Origin: Candidatus Woesearchaeota archaeon
GTDB taxonomy: Archaea; Nanobdellota; Nanobdellia; Woesearchaeales; JACPIF01
DNA: 64,000 nucleotides
Direction of reading: 5' to 3'
Assembly (NCBI GenBank): GCA_016188215.1
Contig: JACPIF010000004.1
Span: 34,236 to 98,235 of the forward strand
This document shows positions 1 to 10,447 of this stretch, one piece after another. The notes beneath the pieces were generated by a model. The model did not search any database. It worked only from the letters and a program-made list of their open reading frames with translations, and was not told where the DNA came from. The position numbers and the translations under genes are program-made. Within the stretch, counting starts at the first letter, position 1. Every line of letters starts with the position of its first letter.

Positions 1-1608
1 CAGGTCTATGAGGACACTTCAGGCATTACGCCCGGCGAGCCGGTTATTAATACCGGGCAGCCGCTGGTGGTTGAACTTGGCCCAGGCCTGCTTACTTCTA
101 TTTATGACGGCATCCAGAGGCCGCTGCCTATCCTAAAGGCTGCCATGGGAGATTTCATCACAAGGGGCGTGGATGCGCCAGGCTTATCAAGGGAGAAAAA
201 ATGGGAATTTACGCCAGTGGTTTCACGGGGAGATATGGTGAAGCAGGGCGATGCGCTGGGAGAAGTTGAGGAGACTCCGGGCATTATGCATAAAGTGCTT
301 GTGCCGCCCGGCATGTCAGGCAAGGTTGCCGAGATATCCAAAGGGAAATTCACTGTTGATAATATTATATGCAAGCTGGATGATGGCAGCAAGATTTCAT
401 TGATGCAGAAGTGGCCGGTAAGAATGCCAAGGCCTGTCAATAAGAAACTGAGCCCAGTGATGCCGCTGCTTACAGGACAGAGAATATTTGATGCATTGTT
501 TCCGCTTGCCAAAGGCGGGGTTGCTGCAATCCCAGGGCCGTTTGGAGCCGGAAAAACGGTGACCCAGCAGACTCTTGCAAAATGGTCTGATGCAGACATC
601 ATAGTTTATATCGGATGCGGCGAGCGGGGCAATGAGATGACTGAGGTGCTTACCGAGTTTCCTCACCTCACTGACCCAAAATCAGGCAACCCGCTCATGA
701 ACAGGACTGTATTGATTGCAAATACCTCAAATATGCCGGTGGCTGCGCGGGAAGCTTCTGTCTATACGGGAATCACAATTGCAGAATTCTACAGGGATAT
801 GGGATATTCAGTTGCATTGATGGCTGATTCAACAAGCAGGTGGGCAGAGGCAATGCGGGAGATCAGCAGCAGGCTTGAAGAGATGCCGGGAGAGGAAGGG
901 TATCCTGCATACTTATCAACACGGCTCGCTGAATTTTATGAGAGGGCAGGAAGAGCAGTGCCGCTCGGAACAGTTGCCTCAAACAAAAAAAGTGAGGGCT
1001 CTATCTCGGTTATAGGAGCAGTTTCCCCGCCTGGCGGCGACGTGTCTGAGCCGGTTTCCCAGGCAACGCTCAGGGTAGCGAAGGTTTACTGGAAGCTGGA
1101 TGCGCGTCTTGCCCAGAGAAGGCATTTCCCCTCAATAAACTGGCTTGACTCATACTCACTGTATCTGCGGGCGCTTGAGCCGTGGTATGCACAGAACGTG
1201 GCAGCTGACTGGAAGGAGTATGTTGAGCGGATGATGAGAGTCCTGCAGGAAGAGGAAAAGCTGCTTGAGATCGTGCAGCTTGTCGGCTCTGACGCGCTGC
1301 CTGACAGGGAGCAACTTACGCTGGAGATTGCAAAGATGATCCGGGAATTCTTCCTGCAGCAGAATGCATACCATGAGGTTGACACGTACAGTGAGCTGAA
1401 GAAAACTTACATGATGATGAAGATTATCCTGCTGTACGGGACGCTGGCGCAGGAAAGCCTGGCCAGGAAAGTTCCGGTGAGGGATATCATCAATATCAAG
1501 GCAAAGCAGAAGATTGCCAATGCGCGGTTTGAAAAAGGCTATGAAGAGCTGCTGGATTCAGTAGAGCAGGAGATGCGCAAAGAGTTTGAGCAGCTGAAGG
1601 GAGCATAG
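1..1608 (+). CDS. atpA: A-type ATP synthase subunit A (5' truncated by window edge)
   Basis: Frame is open from base 1 ([15 protein letters not shown]...); Walker [10 protein letters not shown]; strong A-subunit similarity. Confidence 0.97.
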   Translation, partial: QVYEDTSGITPGEPVINTGQPLVVELGPGLLTSIYDGIQRPLPILKAAMGDFITRGVDAPGLSREKKWEFTPVVSRGDMVKQGDALGEVEETPGIMHKVLVPPGMSGKVAEISKGKFTVDNIICKLDDGSKISLMQKWPVRMPRPVNKKLSPVMPLLTGQRIFDALFPLAKGGVAAIPGPFGAGKTVTQQTLAKWSDADIIVYIGCGERGNEMTEVLTEFPHLTDPKSGNPLMNRTVLIANTSNMPVAAREASVYTGITIAEFYRDMGYSVALMADSTSRWAEAMREISSRLEEMPGEEGYPAYLSTRLAEFYERAGRAVPLGTVASNKKSEGSISVIGAVSPPGGDVSEPVSQATLRVAKVYWKLDARLAQRRHFPSINWLDSYSLYLRALEPWYAQNVAADWKEYVERMMRVLQEEEKLLEIVQLVGSDALPDREQLTLEIAKMIREFFLQQNAYHEVDTYSELKKTYMMMKIILLYGTLAQESLARKVPVRDIINIKAKQKIANARFEKGYEELLDSVEQEMRKEFEQLKGA

Positions 1609-1628
1609 CAAATTTAGGTGATTATCGC

Positions 1629-3002
1629 ATGAAAGAGTACAAAACTATCACACGGATTGCAGGGCCGCTGGTGTTCGTGAAGAACACAGATCCAGTTGCG
1701 TATGCAGACTTAGTAAGGATCATGCTGCCTGACGGCAGGGTCAAGAACGGGCAGGTGCTGGATACGAGCGATGATGTTGTCGTGGTGCAAGTCTTTGAAG
1801 GCACTTCCGGTATTGATAAGGAGACAAGGGTGAAGTTCCTGGGAGAAACCATCAAGCTGCCGGTTGCAGATGATATGCTTGGAAGGATATTGAACGGGGC
1901 AGGCAAGCCGATAGACGGCGGGCCGGAGATAATACCTGAGAAGAGGCTGGACATCATAGGAGCTGCTATCAACCCATATGCGCGGGAAAGCCCTTCTGAT
2001 TTCATACAGACTGGCATCTCAACGATTGATGCCACCAACACGCTTGTCAGGGGGCAGAAACTTCCCATATTCTCCGGAAGCGGGCTGCCTCATAACGATA
2101 TTGCGCTGCAGATTGCGCGGCAGGCTAAGGTGGTCGGGCAGCAGAGCAAATTCGTTGTCATCTTTGCGGCGATGGGGATTACCAATGAGGAGGCGCAGTA
2201 TTTCATCAGGGATTTTGAGCAGACCGGAGCGCTGGAAAGGAGCGTTGTGTTCCTGAACCTGGCGGATGATCCTGCGGTTGAGCGCCTCATCACGCCTCGG
2301 ATGGCACTGACTGCCGCTGAATACTTTGCCTATGAGAAGAATGCACATGTCCTCGTGATTTTGACTGATATGACCAGCTACTGCGAAAGCCTGCGGGAGA
2401 TAGGAGCTGCGCGGGAAGAAGTGCCTGGAAGGAGAGGATATCCCGGGTATATGTACACAGACCTTGCGACTATCTACGAGCGTGCCGGCATCATCAAGGG
2501 AAGGGAGGGAAGCATAACGCAGATTCCCATCCTTACCATGATTGGGGATGATATAACGCACCCTATTCCTGACCTGACCGGATATATCACAGAAGGCCAG
2601 ATCGTGCTGTCACGGGAACTGCACCGCAAGAACCTTTACCCGCCCATTGATATCCTGCCAAGCCTTTCACGGCTGATGAACCTTGGCATTGGCAAGGAGA
2701 AGACGAGGGAAGACCATAAGCAGGTGTCTGACCAATTGTATGCGTTCTATGCAGAAGGCAGGGACCTGCGCGGACTGGTGGCAATCGTAGGCGAAGAGGC
2801 ATTGTCCGAGCGTGACCGCAGGCTGCTCAAGTTTGCAGAAGAGTTTGAGAAGCGGTTTGTCCGGCAGGCAAGGAACGAGGACAGGAGCATCCAGCAGACG
2901 CTTGACCTGGCGTGGGATCTGCTTGGAACAATCCCTGAGCATGAGCTCACCAGGGTCAGCAATGAGCTGAAGCAGAGATACTATAAGCCTGGTAGGAAAT
3001 AA
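1629..3002 (+). CDS. atpB: A-type ATP synthase subunit B
   Basis: [31 protein letters not shown]..., typical B subunit; follows atpA. Confidence 0.97.
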   Translation: MKEYKTITRIAGPLVFVKNTDPVAYADLVRIMLPDGRVKNGQVLDTSDDVVVVQVFEGTSGIDKETRVKFLGETIKLPVADDMLGRILNGAGKPIDGGPEIIPEKRLDIIGAAINPYARESPSDFIQTGISTIDATNTLVRGQKLPIFSGSGLPHNDIALQIARQAKVVGQQSKFVVIFAAMGITNEEAQYFIRDFEQTGALERSVVFLNLADDPAVERLITPRMALTAAEYFAYEKNAHVLVILTDMTSYCESLREIGAAREEVPGRRGYPGYMYTDLATIYERAGIIKGREGSITQIPILTMIGDDITHPIPDLTGYITEGQIVLSRELHRKNLYPPIDILPSLSRLMNLGIGKEKTREDHKQVSDQLYAFYAEGRDLRGLVAIVGEEALSERDRRLLKFAEEFEKRFVRQARNEDRSIQQTLDLAWDLLGTIPEHELTRVSNELKQRYYKPGRK

Positions 3003-3120
3003 ACTGCTAAAAAGCAGGAACCAGCTGAGATGAATCTCAGCTGGGCTGTGCGAGAAGTCCCCCGATTTTTTGCTGTGAATATGCAGTTCGGGGGACATGT
3101 TGTGGCGCGCATTACGCGCA
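3001..3120 (+). repeat. Structured three-hairpin intergenic element, copy 1 (central loop inverted)
   Basis: CCAGCTGAGA-tgaa-TCTCAGCTGG (3021-3044); GTCCCCCGA...TCGGGGGAC (3057-3096); GCGCG-catta-CGCGC (3105-3119). Confidence 0.85.
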
Positions 3121-3218
3121 GTATCCTAATCAAGTTTTGGTCGCTTCAAAAGGATAAAGAATTAGATTTAAACAAGAATTACACTCATCTATGATGAGTG
3201 GTTTTTGACAATTTGAAA

Positions 3219-3845
3219 ATGGCGATTGATGTAAAACCGACACGGAGCGAGCTTATCAAGCTAAAGCAGCGGATCAAATTAGCCAAATCAGGATATAACC
3301 TGCTGAAGAGGAAGCGTGATGGGCTGATCCTTGAATTCTTTGAGATACTGAAGCGGGCGAAGAGCGTGCGGCAGGAATTGATGGCTGCGTATAAAGAGGC
3401 GCTGCATAAGGTAAACGTGGCGCGGGCGGTTGAAGGGGATATCACGCTGCAGTCGCTTGGGCTGAGCATTGCAGATCATGGGGAGGTCAGCATAGAGACA
3501 AAGAATATCATGGGAGTAGTGGTGCCAAAGATACAGTCGCACAAGCTGAGGAGGGGCAGCCTGGAGCGGGGCTACGGCCTTATCGGTGTATCTGCCAGGG
3601 TGGATGAGGCGGCTGAGGCGTTTGAAGCGGTGGTGGAGCATGTTATCAAGGCTGCTGAAGTTGAGACGTCAATGAAGAAGCTGCTGAGCGAGATTGAAAA
3701 AACAAAGAGAAGGGTGAATGCGCTGGAGTTTGAGATAATCCCGCGGCTGGAGCGCACCAGGGTTTTTATTTCCCTGAGGCTTGAGGAGCTTGAGCGGGAA
3801 AATATCTTTAGGCTGAAGCGCATCAAGAAGAAAACTCCATCGTAG
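3219..3845 (+). CDS. atpD: A-type ATP synthase subunit D
   Basis: MAIDVKPTRSELIKLKQRIKLAKSGYNLLKRKRD; ATG at 3219 preferred over the upstream GTG in the ORF track. Confidence 0.95.
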   Translation: MAIDVKPTRSELIKLKQRIKLAKSGYNLLKRKRDGLILEFFEILKRAKSVRQELMAAYKEALHKVNVARAVEGDITLQSLGLSIADHGEVSIETKNIMGVVVPKIQSHKLRRGSLERGYGLIGVSARVDEAAEAFEAVVEHVIKAAEVETSMKKLLSEIEKTKRRVNALEFEIIPRLERTRVFISLRLEELERENIFRLKRIKKKTPS

Positions 3846-3911
3846 GGGCTATCGCAACATTTTTATATGCCCAAGTGCATCTTCTTTCCAGTCAGCAACG
3901 CGCCACAACAT

Positions 3912-5420
3912 ATGAATTCTACTAACATGCAGCAGCAGCAGTATGCACAGCCACGGCACAGGCAGGAAACAATAATCAAGGAGATAGGCAGCTTCCTAAG
4001 GGAGCTTGAAGAGACCAAGAAAAGCAGGGAGATCACATACTTCAGCCAGCTGCTCGGCACTAAAATATACGATGCTGACAACCATCACATCGGCAGGCTG
4101 CAGGACCTGGTGGTCACTTCAGGAGAGAAGTTTCCCGTGGTTGAGGCGCTCATCTGCCAGCACGGGAAGTTTACAATCAAGATCATGTGGCAGTTCATTG
4201 CCGCATTCAACACACATATCAACTTAACGCTTCCCTTCTACAAAATCCCAAAAGAAAAAATACAGGACAACGATATTCTCATCGGCGCGACCATCATTGA
4301 CAAGCAGCTTGTTGACATAAATGGGCTGAAGGTCATCAGGGTAAATGATATCGCGCTTGCCAAGATCAAGGGGAGGCTCAACCTGGTGAGCATTGACATA
4401 GGCATGCGGGGAATCCTGCGCAGGATTGGGCTGCAAAAGGTCAGCGGCTGGCTTGGCATCAAGGACCAGCTGGTGCCGTGGAGTAATATTGAGCCGCTGC
4501 ACGACAGCCTCAAGCGCATCCGCATCAATGTTTCCATGCCGCATATTGACGAGCTGCATCCTGCGGATGTTGCAGACCTGCTTGAAGAGCTCAGCATGAA
4601 GGAGCGGCAATCTGTGTTCAAGTCCATTAACAGCAGAACCGCGGCCCGCATCCTTGAAGAAGCAGAGGATTTCGTGAAGAAATCAGTGGCGAACAGCCTG
4701 GAGGAAAGGCGCGCAGCTTTAATCATTGAAAAGATGTCCAGGCACAAGGCAGCTGATATCCTGAGCCTGATTGATGATGAGAAGAAAGAGCGCCTGCTTG
4801 GCCTGATGAAGCTAGAGGTTGCAGCTGCCATCAGGGAGCTGCTCACTTACCCTGCGGAATCAGCAGGGAGGTTCATGTCGCTGCGCTATGTTGCCATACC
4901 AAAGCATTTCACCATCCGCAGGACCATTGAATACCTGAGGAGAATGGATCTGAAGCCAAGGATCCTCCATTATGTGTATGTTGTTGATGAGCTGAATGCG
5001 CTCGCAGGAGTGCTCTCATTGAGGGATATAGTGCTTGCGCATCCTGAGGCTTTGGCGCAGGATATCATGAAGAGGCGTGTGATCAGCATCAAGACAAAGG
5101 CTGGGGTCAAGGATGCGACTGCCATCATGGCAAAGTATGACCTGCTCGGGCTGCCTGTCATTGATTCCGAGAGGAAAATCAAGGGCATACTGAACATTGA
5201 AGAGGTGTTTACTGAGAGCGGAACCAGAGTTGCAGAAGAGCCAATTGCGCAGCCGCTTCCGAAATATAAAAACATCTTCCGGGAGATAGGCGCTGTGCTG
5301 CGGGACATTGACGAGTTCATACGCATAAAGCAGATTGAGCGGCTTAAGGGGCTCAAGGACCGCGGCATCAAATTAAGTTTTGACAAGCAAAAGATCATTG
5401 ATGATGAAACTAAACATTAG
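3912..5420 (+). CDS. PRC-barrel / MgtE N-domain / CBS-domain cytosolic protein
   Basis: PRC-like YFSQLLGTKIYDADNHHIGRLQDLVV; MgtE_N-like HPADVADLLEELSMKERQSVFKSI; two CBS-like segments; no TM channel. Confidence 0.8.
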   Translation: MNSTNMQQQQYAQPRHRQETIIKEIGSFLRELEETKKSREITYFSQLLGTKIYDADNHHIGRLQDLVVTSGEKFPVVEALICQHGKFTIKIMWQFIAAFNTHINLTLPFYKIPKEKIQDNDILIGATIIDKQLVDINGLKVIRVNDIALAKIKGRLNLVSIDIGMRGILRRIGLQKVSGWLGIKDQLVPWSNIEPLHDSLKRIRINVSMPHIDELHPADVADLLEELSMKERQSVFKSINSRTAARILEEAEDFVKKSVANSLEERRAALIIEKMSRHKAADILSLIDDEKKERLLGLMKLEVAAAIRELLTYPAESAGRFMSLRYVAIPKHFTIRRTIEYLRRMDLKPRILHYVYVVDELNALAGVLSLRDIVLAHPEALAQDIMKRRVISIKTKAGVKDATAIMAKYDLLGLPVIDSERKIKGILNIEEVFTESGTRVAEEPIAQPLPKYKNIFREIGAVLRDIDEFIRIKQIERLKGLKDRGIKLSFDKQKIIDDETKH

Positions 5421-6648
5421 ATCGGTGATGCTGTTTCTTGCCGTGATCGGCCCGGGCCTCATTACGGCAAATGTTGACAATGATGCAGGAGGCATCGCAA
5501 CCTTCTCGGTTGCAGGAGCGCGCTTCGGCTATGCCCTGCTCTGGACCCTGATTCCTATCACTATCCTCCTAGCTATGACGCAGGAGATGTGCGCACGGAT
5601 GGGGGCAGTAACCGGAAAGGGATTATCTGACCTGATACGTGAGAATTTCGGGATAAGGATGACGGTCTTTATCATGATAGGGCTTGTGCTGGCTAACTTT
5701 TCAGTTACTGTCGCCGAGTTTGCAGGAATCGCGGCAGCAGCCCATATATTCGGCGTGAGCAAATACCTTGTCATCCCTCTCGTGGTCTTCATCACCAGCT
5801 TCTTTATCATAAGGTCAAATTACAAGACACTTGAGAAAATATTCCTGATAATGATACTGTTCTATGGCACCTATGTGGTATCTGCTTTTATGGCAAAGCC
5901 GGACTGGGGTGAGGTATTGCAGGCAACAGTTGTCCCGAGCTTTACGCTGAGCGCCCCCTACCTCTTCCTTCTCGTCGGGCTTATCGGCACCAATATCACG
6001 CCGTGGATGCAATTCTTCCTGCAGTCCACCATCGTTGAAAAAGGCATCAAGGAAGAGGATTACAAGTACTCGCGGATTGAGGTATGGCTGGGATCAATAA
6101 TGACTAACGCAGTCTCTTTCTTCATTATCGTAACCTGTGCAGTCACTTTGTTTGCGGCGGGCGTGTATATTACAGATGCAGGGGATGCTGCTGCTGCGCT
6201 TGAGCCGGTGGCAGGGCGCTATGCCTCGCTGCTGTTCGCAATCGGCCTGTTCGGAGCGGCACTATTCGGGGCGATGATACTTCCACTATCAACAGCTTTC
6301 TCAGTGACCGAGGGCATGGGCTGGGAAAACGGGCTCAACAAGAACTTCAAGGGTGCGCCTGAATACTATACCATCTTTCTTGTCCTGCTGATAGGCTCTG
6401 CGCTCCTTGTTCTTGCGCCGGGCATCCCGCTTATAAAGGTCATGCTGGTATCCCAGGTGATCAATGGCCTGCTGCTTCCCTTCATCCTAATACCTATGCT
6501 CCTGTTGACTTCAAATAAAGCCCTCATGGGGAAGCATGCTAATTCAAAATTGTTTAATGCGGTTGCCTGGACAGGATGCATTTTAGTGGTAATCCTTGCA
6601 TTGCTGCTTACAGTGCTAACATTATTTCCCAACATAGGGTTTGCTTAA
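5401..6648 (+). CDS. Nramp-family divalent metal transporter
   Basis: VIGPGLITANVDNDAGGIATFSVAGARFGYALLW motif, multiple TM segments; overlaps upstream CDS. Confidence 0.9.
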   Translation: MMKLNIRSVMLFLAVIGPGLITANVDNDAGGIATFSVAGARFGYALLWTLIPITILLAMTQEMCARMGAVTGKGLSDLIRENFGIRMTVFIMIGLVLANFSVTVAEFAGIAAAAHIFGVSKYLVIPLVVFITSFFIIRSNYKTLEKIFLIMILFYGTYVVSAFMAKPDWGEVLQATVVPSFTLSAPYLFLLVGLIGTNITPWMQFFLQSTIVEKGIKEEDYKYSRIEVWLGSIMTNAVSFFIIVTCAVTLFAAGVYITDAGDAAAALEPVAGRYASLLFAIGLFGAALFGAMILPLSTAFSVTEGMGWENGLNKNFKGAPEYYTIFLVLLIGSALLVLAPGIPLIKVMLVSQVINGLLLPFILIPMLLLTSNKALMGKHANSKLFNAVAWTGCILVVILALLLTVLTLFPNIGFA

Positions 6649-6782
6649 ACTAAAGCATATCTTACATATCCTGTAAGGTTAAATCTTAAATAACATTATA
6701 TCTTATTCTGGAAAATATCTTAGGTATTGAATATTGAATATTGAATATACTGACTATCCTGATACAGGGTAGTGTGTTTTAC

Positions 6783-7622
6783 ATGGGGAGTGCAATCATG
6801 AAGCGAAATACGACTTTTGGGATAGTGCTGCTTGGATTGCTGCTTGTCCTTGCAGGATGCGATCAGGCAGCAGATGGCGATAATCTGACGGCTGATACAG
6901 GCGGTGCAACTACTGACACTGGCGCTATTGATACAGGGGTAACAGATACAGGTATAACTGACACAGGTGTTACGGATATTGGCGTGACAGATACAGCAAC
7001 AACTGATACAGGCACGACTGACACTGGAATGAATGATACAGGAACTACAAGCACTGTTGAAAGCCCTGAAACGCCGCTTGAAATACTGATTGTTGAGCAT
7101 GTAAGGCTTGAGGCAGAGGCCGGGGCTGCAGTTTTGAACGGAAATGACACTGAAACTGTCACTGATGAGCTTGAGCGGAATATTAACCAAATAGCTGACC
7201 TCATCGCAAACTACAGTGATATCTCTGAGTCAGAATTCGTTTCTGCCTGGCAGATGCACGAAAATGTGGTAGATGATTATGCTATAGAAGTTGACGCAGG
7301 CAGGGACCTGAGCACACTTGATGATGAGATTGAAGAGGCGGCTGATGCCATGGAGGATGTCTTTGGGGATATGAACCTATCCAATTCAACAGGGATGGGC
7401 ATGTATAGGGAGCACATGTTCCTAATGCTGAATGTGATAAATGCTACAGCTGAAGGAGACTCAACTGCAAGCCTGGCTGAAGCTGAGGAGCATGCGCGCG
7501 ACATGGCAAGAGCATGGGCTGAGACATTGGGTATAAGTGCTATGACAACTTCAGAAGTATCCAGCACATCCAGCACTGGAAGCACTGACACCGGCACAAC
7601 AGATACAGGAAGCACCTATTAG
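6783..7622 (+). CDS. Secreted lipoprotein with TDTG-type low-complexity repeats
   Basis: Lipobox LLLVLAGCD; repeated T/I/V-DTG units at both ends of the mature protein. Confidence 0.75.
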   Translation: MGSAIMKRNTTFGIVLLGLLLVLAGCDQAADGDNLTADTGGATTDTGAIDTGVTDTGITDTGVTDIGVTDTATTDTGTTDTGMNDTGTTSTVESPETPLEILIVEHVRLEAEAGAAVLNGNDTETVTDELERNINQIADLIANYSDISESEFVSAWQMHENVVDDYAIEVDAGRDLSTLDDEIEEAADAMEDVFGDMNLSNSTGMGMYREHMFLMLNVINATAEGDSTASLAEAEEHARDMARAWAETLGISAMTTSEVSSTSSTGSTDTGTTDTGSTY

Positions 7623-7705
7623 GCGCTTTTCTTTCTTTTTCTTTTTTACCTTCTCTTACTTTCTCTTACAGCAAGCTTTTAAATCTATTCTGATTGCTGT
7701 TTTCT

Positions 7706-8446
7706 ATGGCTGCTTACATTCAAATAAAACAGGGCTTTTTCCTAGATGATGTCGCGCTTTACATTGAGCCGTACAAGATTTTGGCATTCGGCGATGTGCA
7801 TATAGGCTATGAAGAGGCGCTGAACAAGCAAGGGGTTTTGGTGCCCAGGTTCCAGTTTGAAGAGACTATGAAGCGGATCAAAAGGATTATGGAAAATATT
7901 CCGGGAGAGATTGAGACAGTTGTTATTAACGGCGATCTGAAGCATGAATTTGGGACTATTTCAAACCAGGAATGGAAGGAGGCGCTTGAATTCCTGGATT
8001 ATATTGGTGGATTCTGCAAAGAAATAGTCCTGGTAAAGGGCAACCATGACACTATCCTTGGCCCTATTGCCAGGAAGCGGAACGTCAAGCTGATGGAGCA
8101 TTACCTTACTGAAGACAAGAAGCTCCTTTTTATACATGGCGACAAGATCCCTTCGGATTTCCCCTGGTGCGAGACTATTGTCATGAGCAATGAGCATCCG
8201 GCTGTTTCTCTGCGGGAAGGGGTACGGGTTGAGACCTATAAGTGCTTTCTTAAAGGAACATGGAAAGGTAAGGAGCTGATTGTATTGCCATCCTTCAACG
8301 TTGTGACTGAAGGGACTGATGTCATAAAGGAAAAGCTGTTGAGCCCATACCTGCACCAGAACCTTGATAATTTTGAGGTTTTTGTTGTGGATGATACTGT
8401 TTACAGGTTTGGGACACTGAAACAAATAAAGGAACTTGGAAAATAG
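7706..8446 (+). CDS. Metallophosphoesterase
   Basis: GDVHIGYEEAL, INGDLKHEF, VKGNHDTI motifs. Confidence 0.9.
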   Translation: MAAYIQIKQGFFLDDVALYIEPYKILAFGDVHIGYEEALNKQGVLVPRFQFEETMKRIKRIMENIPGEIETVVINGDLKHEFGTISNQEWKEALEFLDYIGGFCKEIVLVKGNHDTILGPIARKRNVKLMEHYLTEDKKLLFIHGDKIPSDFPWCETIVMSNEHPAVSLREGVRVETYKCFLKGTWKGKELIVLPSFNVVTEGTDVIKEKLLSPYLHQNLDNFEVFVVDDTVYRFGTLKQIKELGK

Positions 8447-8448
8447 AC

Positions 8449-8997
8449 CTAAACTGTCTTATACAACTTACTCAGCACATCTGATTTTGTGATGACGCCT
8501 TCTAGCCTTCCGCCATCTGCTACTAATACCATTGGATAGAATGTCAGGAGATTTGATACTATCCTGATAGATGCCTTCTTTGAGACGACTGGAGGGGATT
8601 CTGTCATGACGTCCCTTACCAGTCTTCCCTTGCCCTGCAATAGCGCGTCAAGGAGGATTGTCTCTGAGATTGTGCCTACCACCTTGTGATCATTCAGCAC
8701 AGGAAGCTGGGAGATGCCATAGTTCTTTATCTTCTTGATAGCTTCCTTTATGGTATCTTCCGGATGCAGCGCAATGACCTTGGGGTTCATCACTTCCTCA
8801 GCCTTAACCTCTTTATCATGCGTTATGTCATGGAGCACGTCAACAATCTTCTTGACCTTGCTGTACGTCGGGTCAATCCGGCCTGCCTCTATCTTCGCTA
8901 TGAGGCTCTGTGAGACGCCTGCCTGCTTTGCCAGCTGCGTCTGCGTCATGCCAAACTTCTTGCGCACATGCTTTATCTCGTTCAGCTCAATTGCCAT
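8449..8997 (-). CDS. HTH (XRE-like) + two CBS domains transcriptional regulator
   Basis: N-terminal HTH KKFGMTQTQLAKQAGVSQSLIAKIEAGR; CBS pair. Confidence 0.88.
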   Translation of the reverse strand: MAIELNEIKHVRKKFGMTQTQLAKQAGVSQSLIAKIEAGRIDPTYSKVKKIVDVLHDITHDKEVKAEEVMNPKVIALHPEDTIKEAIKKIKNYGISQLPVLNDHKVVGTISETILLDALLQGKGRLVRDVMTESPPVVSKKASIRIVSNLLTFYPMVLVADGGRLEGVITKSDVLSKLYKTV

Positions 8998-9037
8998 ATT
9001 CTTATATGAATAAATAGCTTATTTAAATATTTTTCTA

Positions 9038-9083
9038 AGAATATACTGGAGCGATAGGAAGCTTATTCCTATCGGAATATTCT
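9038..9083. promoter_or_regulatory. Nested palindrome in divergent HTH-CBS/metK promoter region (candidate operator)
   Basis: AGAATAT...ATATTCT enclosing CGATAGGAA...TTCCTATCG; TATA-like ctttataaa at about 9093 follows. Confidence 0.55.
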
Positions 9084-9146
9084 AAGTACAAAACTTTATA
9101 AAAGCAGGGAGCGCCATACTCGAAAGCATTATGGGGTGAATCAAAA

Positions 9147-10361
9147 ATGACAAAGGTTGAATTTTACACATCAGAAAGCGTTACTCGACGAAGATCACCC
9201 CGCCGTGATCGCGGCGGCGAAGTTAGTGACGCAATTCTTGATGAGTTATATAGGCAAGATCCCTATTCCCGCGTTGCGATTGAGACATTAACAACGACAG
9301 GCCTAGTTATATGCGCTGGAGAAGTCACTACAAAAGGCTTTGTTGACGTTCAAAAAATTGTTCGCCAGACTTTGAAAGACATAGGCTATACTGATCCCCA
9401 GTACGGCATTGACTGCGAGGATGCAGGCGTCTTAGTAAGCATACATGGGCAATCACCTGATATTGCACAGGGCGTAGACGAAGGGGAGAGCAAGGAGCAG
9501 GGTGCAGGAGACCAGGGCATGATGTACGGGTTTGCCACGAATGAGACTCCTGAGCTGATGCCTTTGCCAATCATGCTTGCGCATGCATTAACGCGAAAGC
9601 TTGCAGAAGTCCGGAAGAAAGGTGTAATTGACTATATCGGCCCTGACGGCAAGAGCCAGGTCTCTGTGGAGTACCATGACAATAAGCCTGTAAGGGTAGA
9701 TGCTGTAGTGATTGCACAGCAGCATAGGGAATATGTGAGCCAGCACCAGATACGGAAGGATATCATTGAGAAAGTAATCAAGCCGGCATTTGAGGAATGG
9801 AAGCATAAGACAGGCCAGATGCTGCTTGATGATGACACCAGGATCCATATCAATGCAACTGGAAAGTTTGTCATTGGCGGGCCTGAGGGCGACACCGGCG
9901 TCACCGGAAGGAAGATAATCGTTGACACTTACGGCGGGATAGGCAGGCACGGCGGCGGAGCATTCTCAGGAAAAGATCCGACTAAAGTGGACAGGTCAGG
10001 GGCTTATGCCGCGAGATTCGTTGCAAAGAATATCGTTGCTGCAGGATTGGCAGACAAGTGCGAAGTGCAGCTTTCCTATGCCATTGGCATTGCCGAGCCA
10101 ACTTCTGTCAATGTAGACACCTTTGGCACCAACAAGATCCCGGAAGAGAGGATTGTGGAACTGGTGAGAAAACACTTCAGGCTCACACCGCGGTGGATTA
10201 TTGACACGCTGAAGCTGCGAAGGCCAATCTACAAGAAAACAGCTTCCTACGGCCATTTCGGAAGAACTGATCCGGACTTCACATGGGAGCAGACTCCTTT
10301 TGCAGAAGTACTGCGGAAAGAGGCTGGAGTTGTAGAGACACATAAGCTGCGGGTCAAGTAA
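9147..10361 (+). CDS. metK: S-adenosylmethionine synthetase, bacterial/eukaryotic type, altered N-terminal catalytic motif
   Basis: [55 protein letters not shown]. Confidence 0.92.
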   Translation: MTKVEFYTSESVTRRRSPRRDRGGEVSDAILDELYRQDPYSRVAIETLTTTGLVICAGEVTTKGFVDVQKIVRQTLKDIGYTDPQYGIDCEDAGVLVSIHGQSPDIAQGVDEGESKEQGAGDQGMMYGFATNETPELMPLPIMLAHALTRKLAEVRKKGVIDYIGPDGKSQVSVEYHDNKPVRVDAVVIAQQHREYVSQHQIRKDIIEKVIKPAFEEWKHKTGQMLLDDDTRIHINATGKFVIGGPEGDTGVTGRKIIVDTYGGIGRHGGGAFSGKDPTKVDRSGAYAARFVAKNIVAAGLADKCEVQLSYAIGIAEPTSVNVDTFGTNKIPEERIVELVRKHFRLTPRWIIDTLKLRRPIYKKTASYGHFGRTDPDFTWEQTPFAEVLRKEAGVVETHKLRVK

Positions 10362-10447
10362 TCTTTTAATTTCTTATCTTTTCCATATTTTTTACCTTTA
10401 TTCTAATTTAGACCTATTTTATATACCCTGCAGTATTCCCGCATTTT

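Noticed and set aside
2019-2561. 180-aa minus-strand ORF
   Set aside because: Antisense to atpB; shadow ORF.
9147-10361. Calling metK a pseudogene
   Set aside because: Only the HPDK region is disturbed; the frame stays open and all other motifs are intact, so reported as an anomaly.
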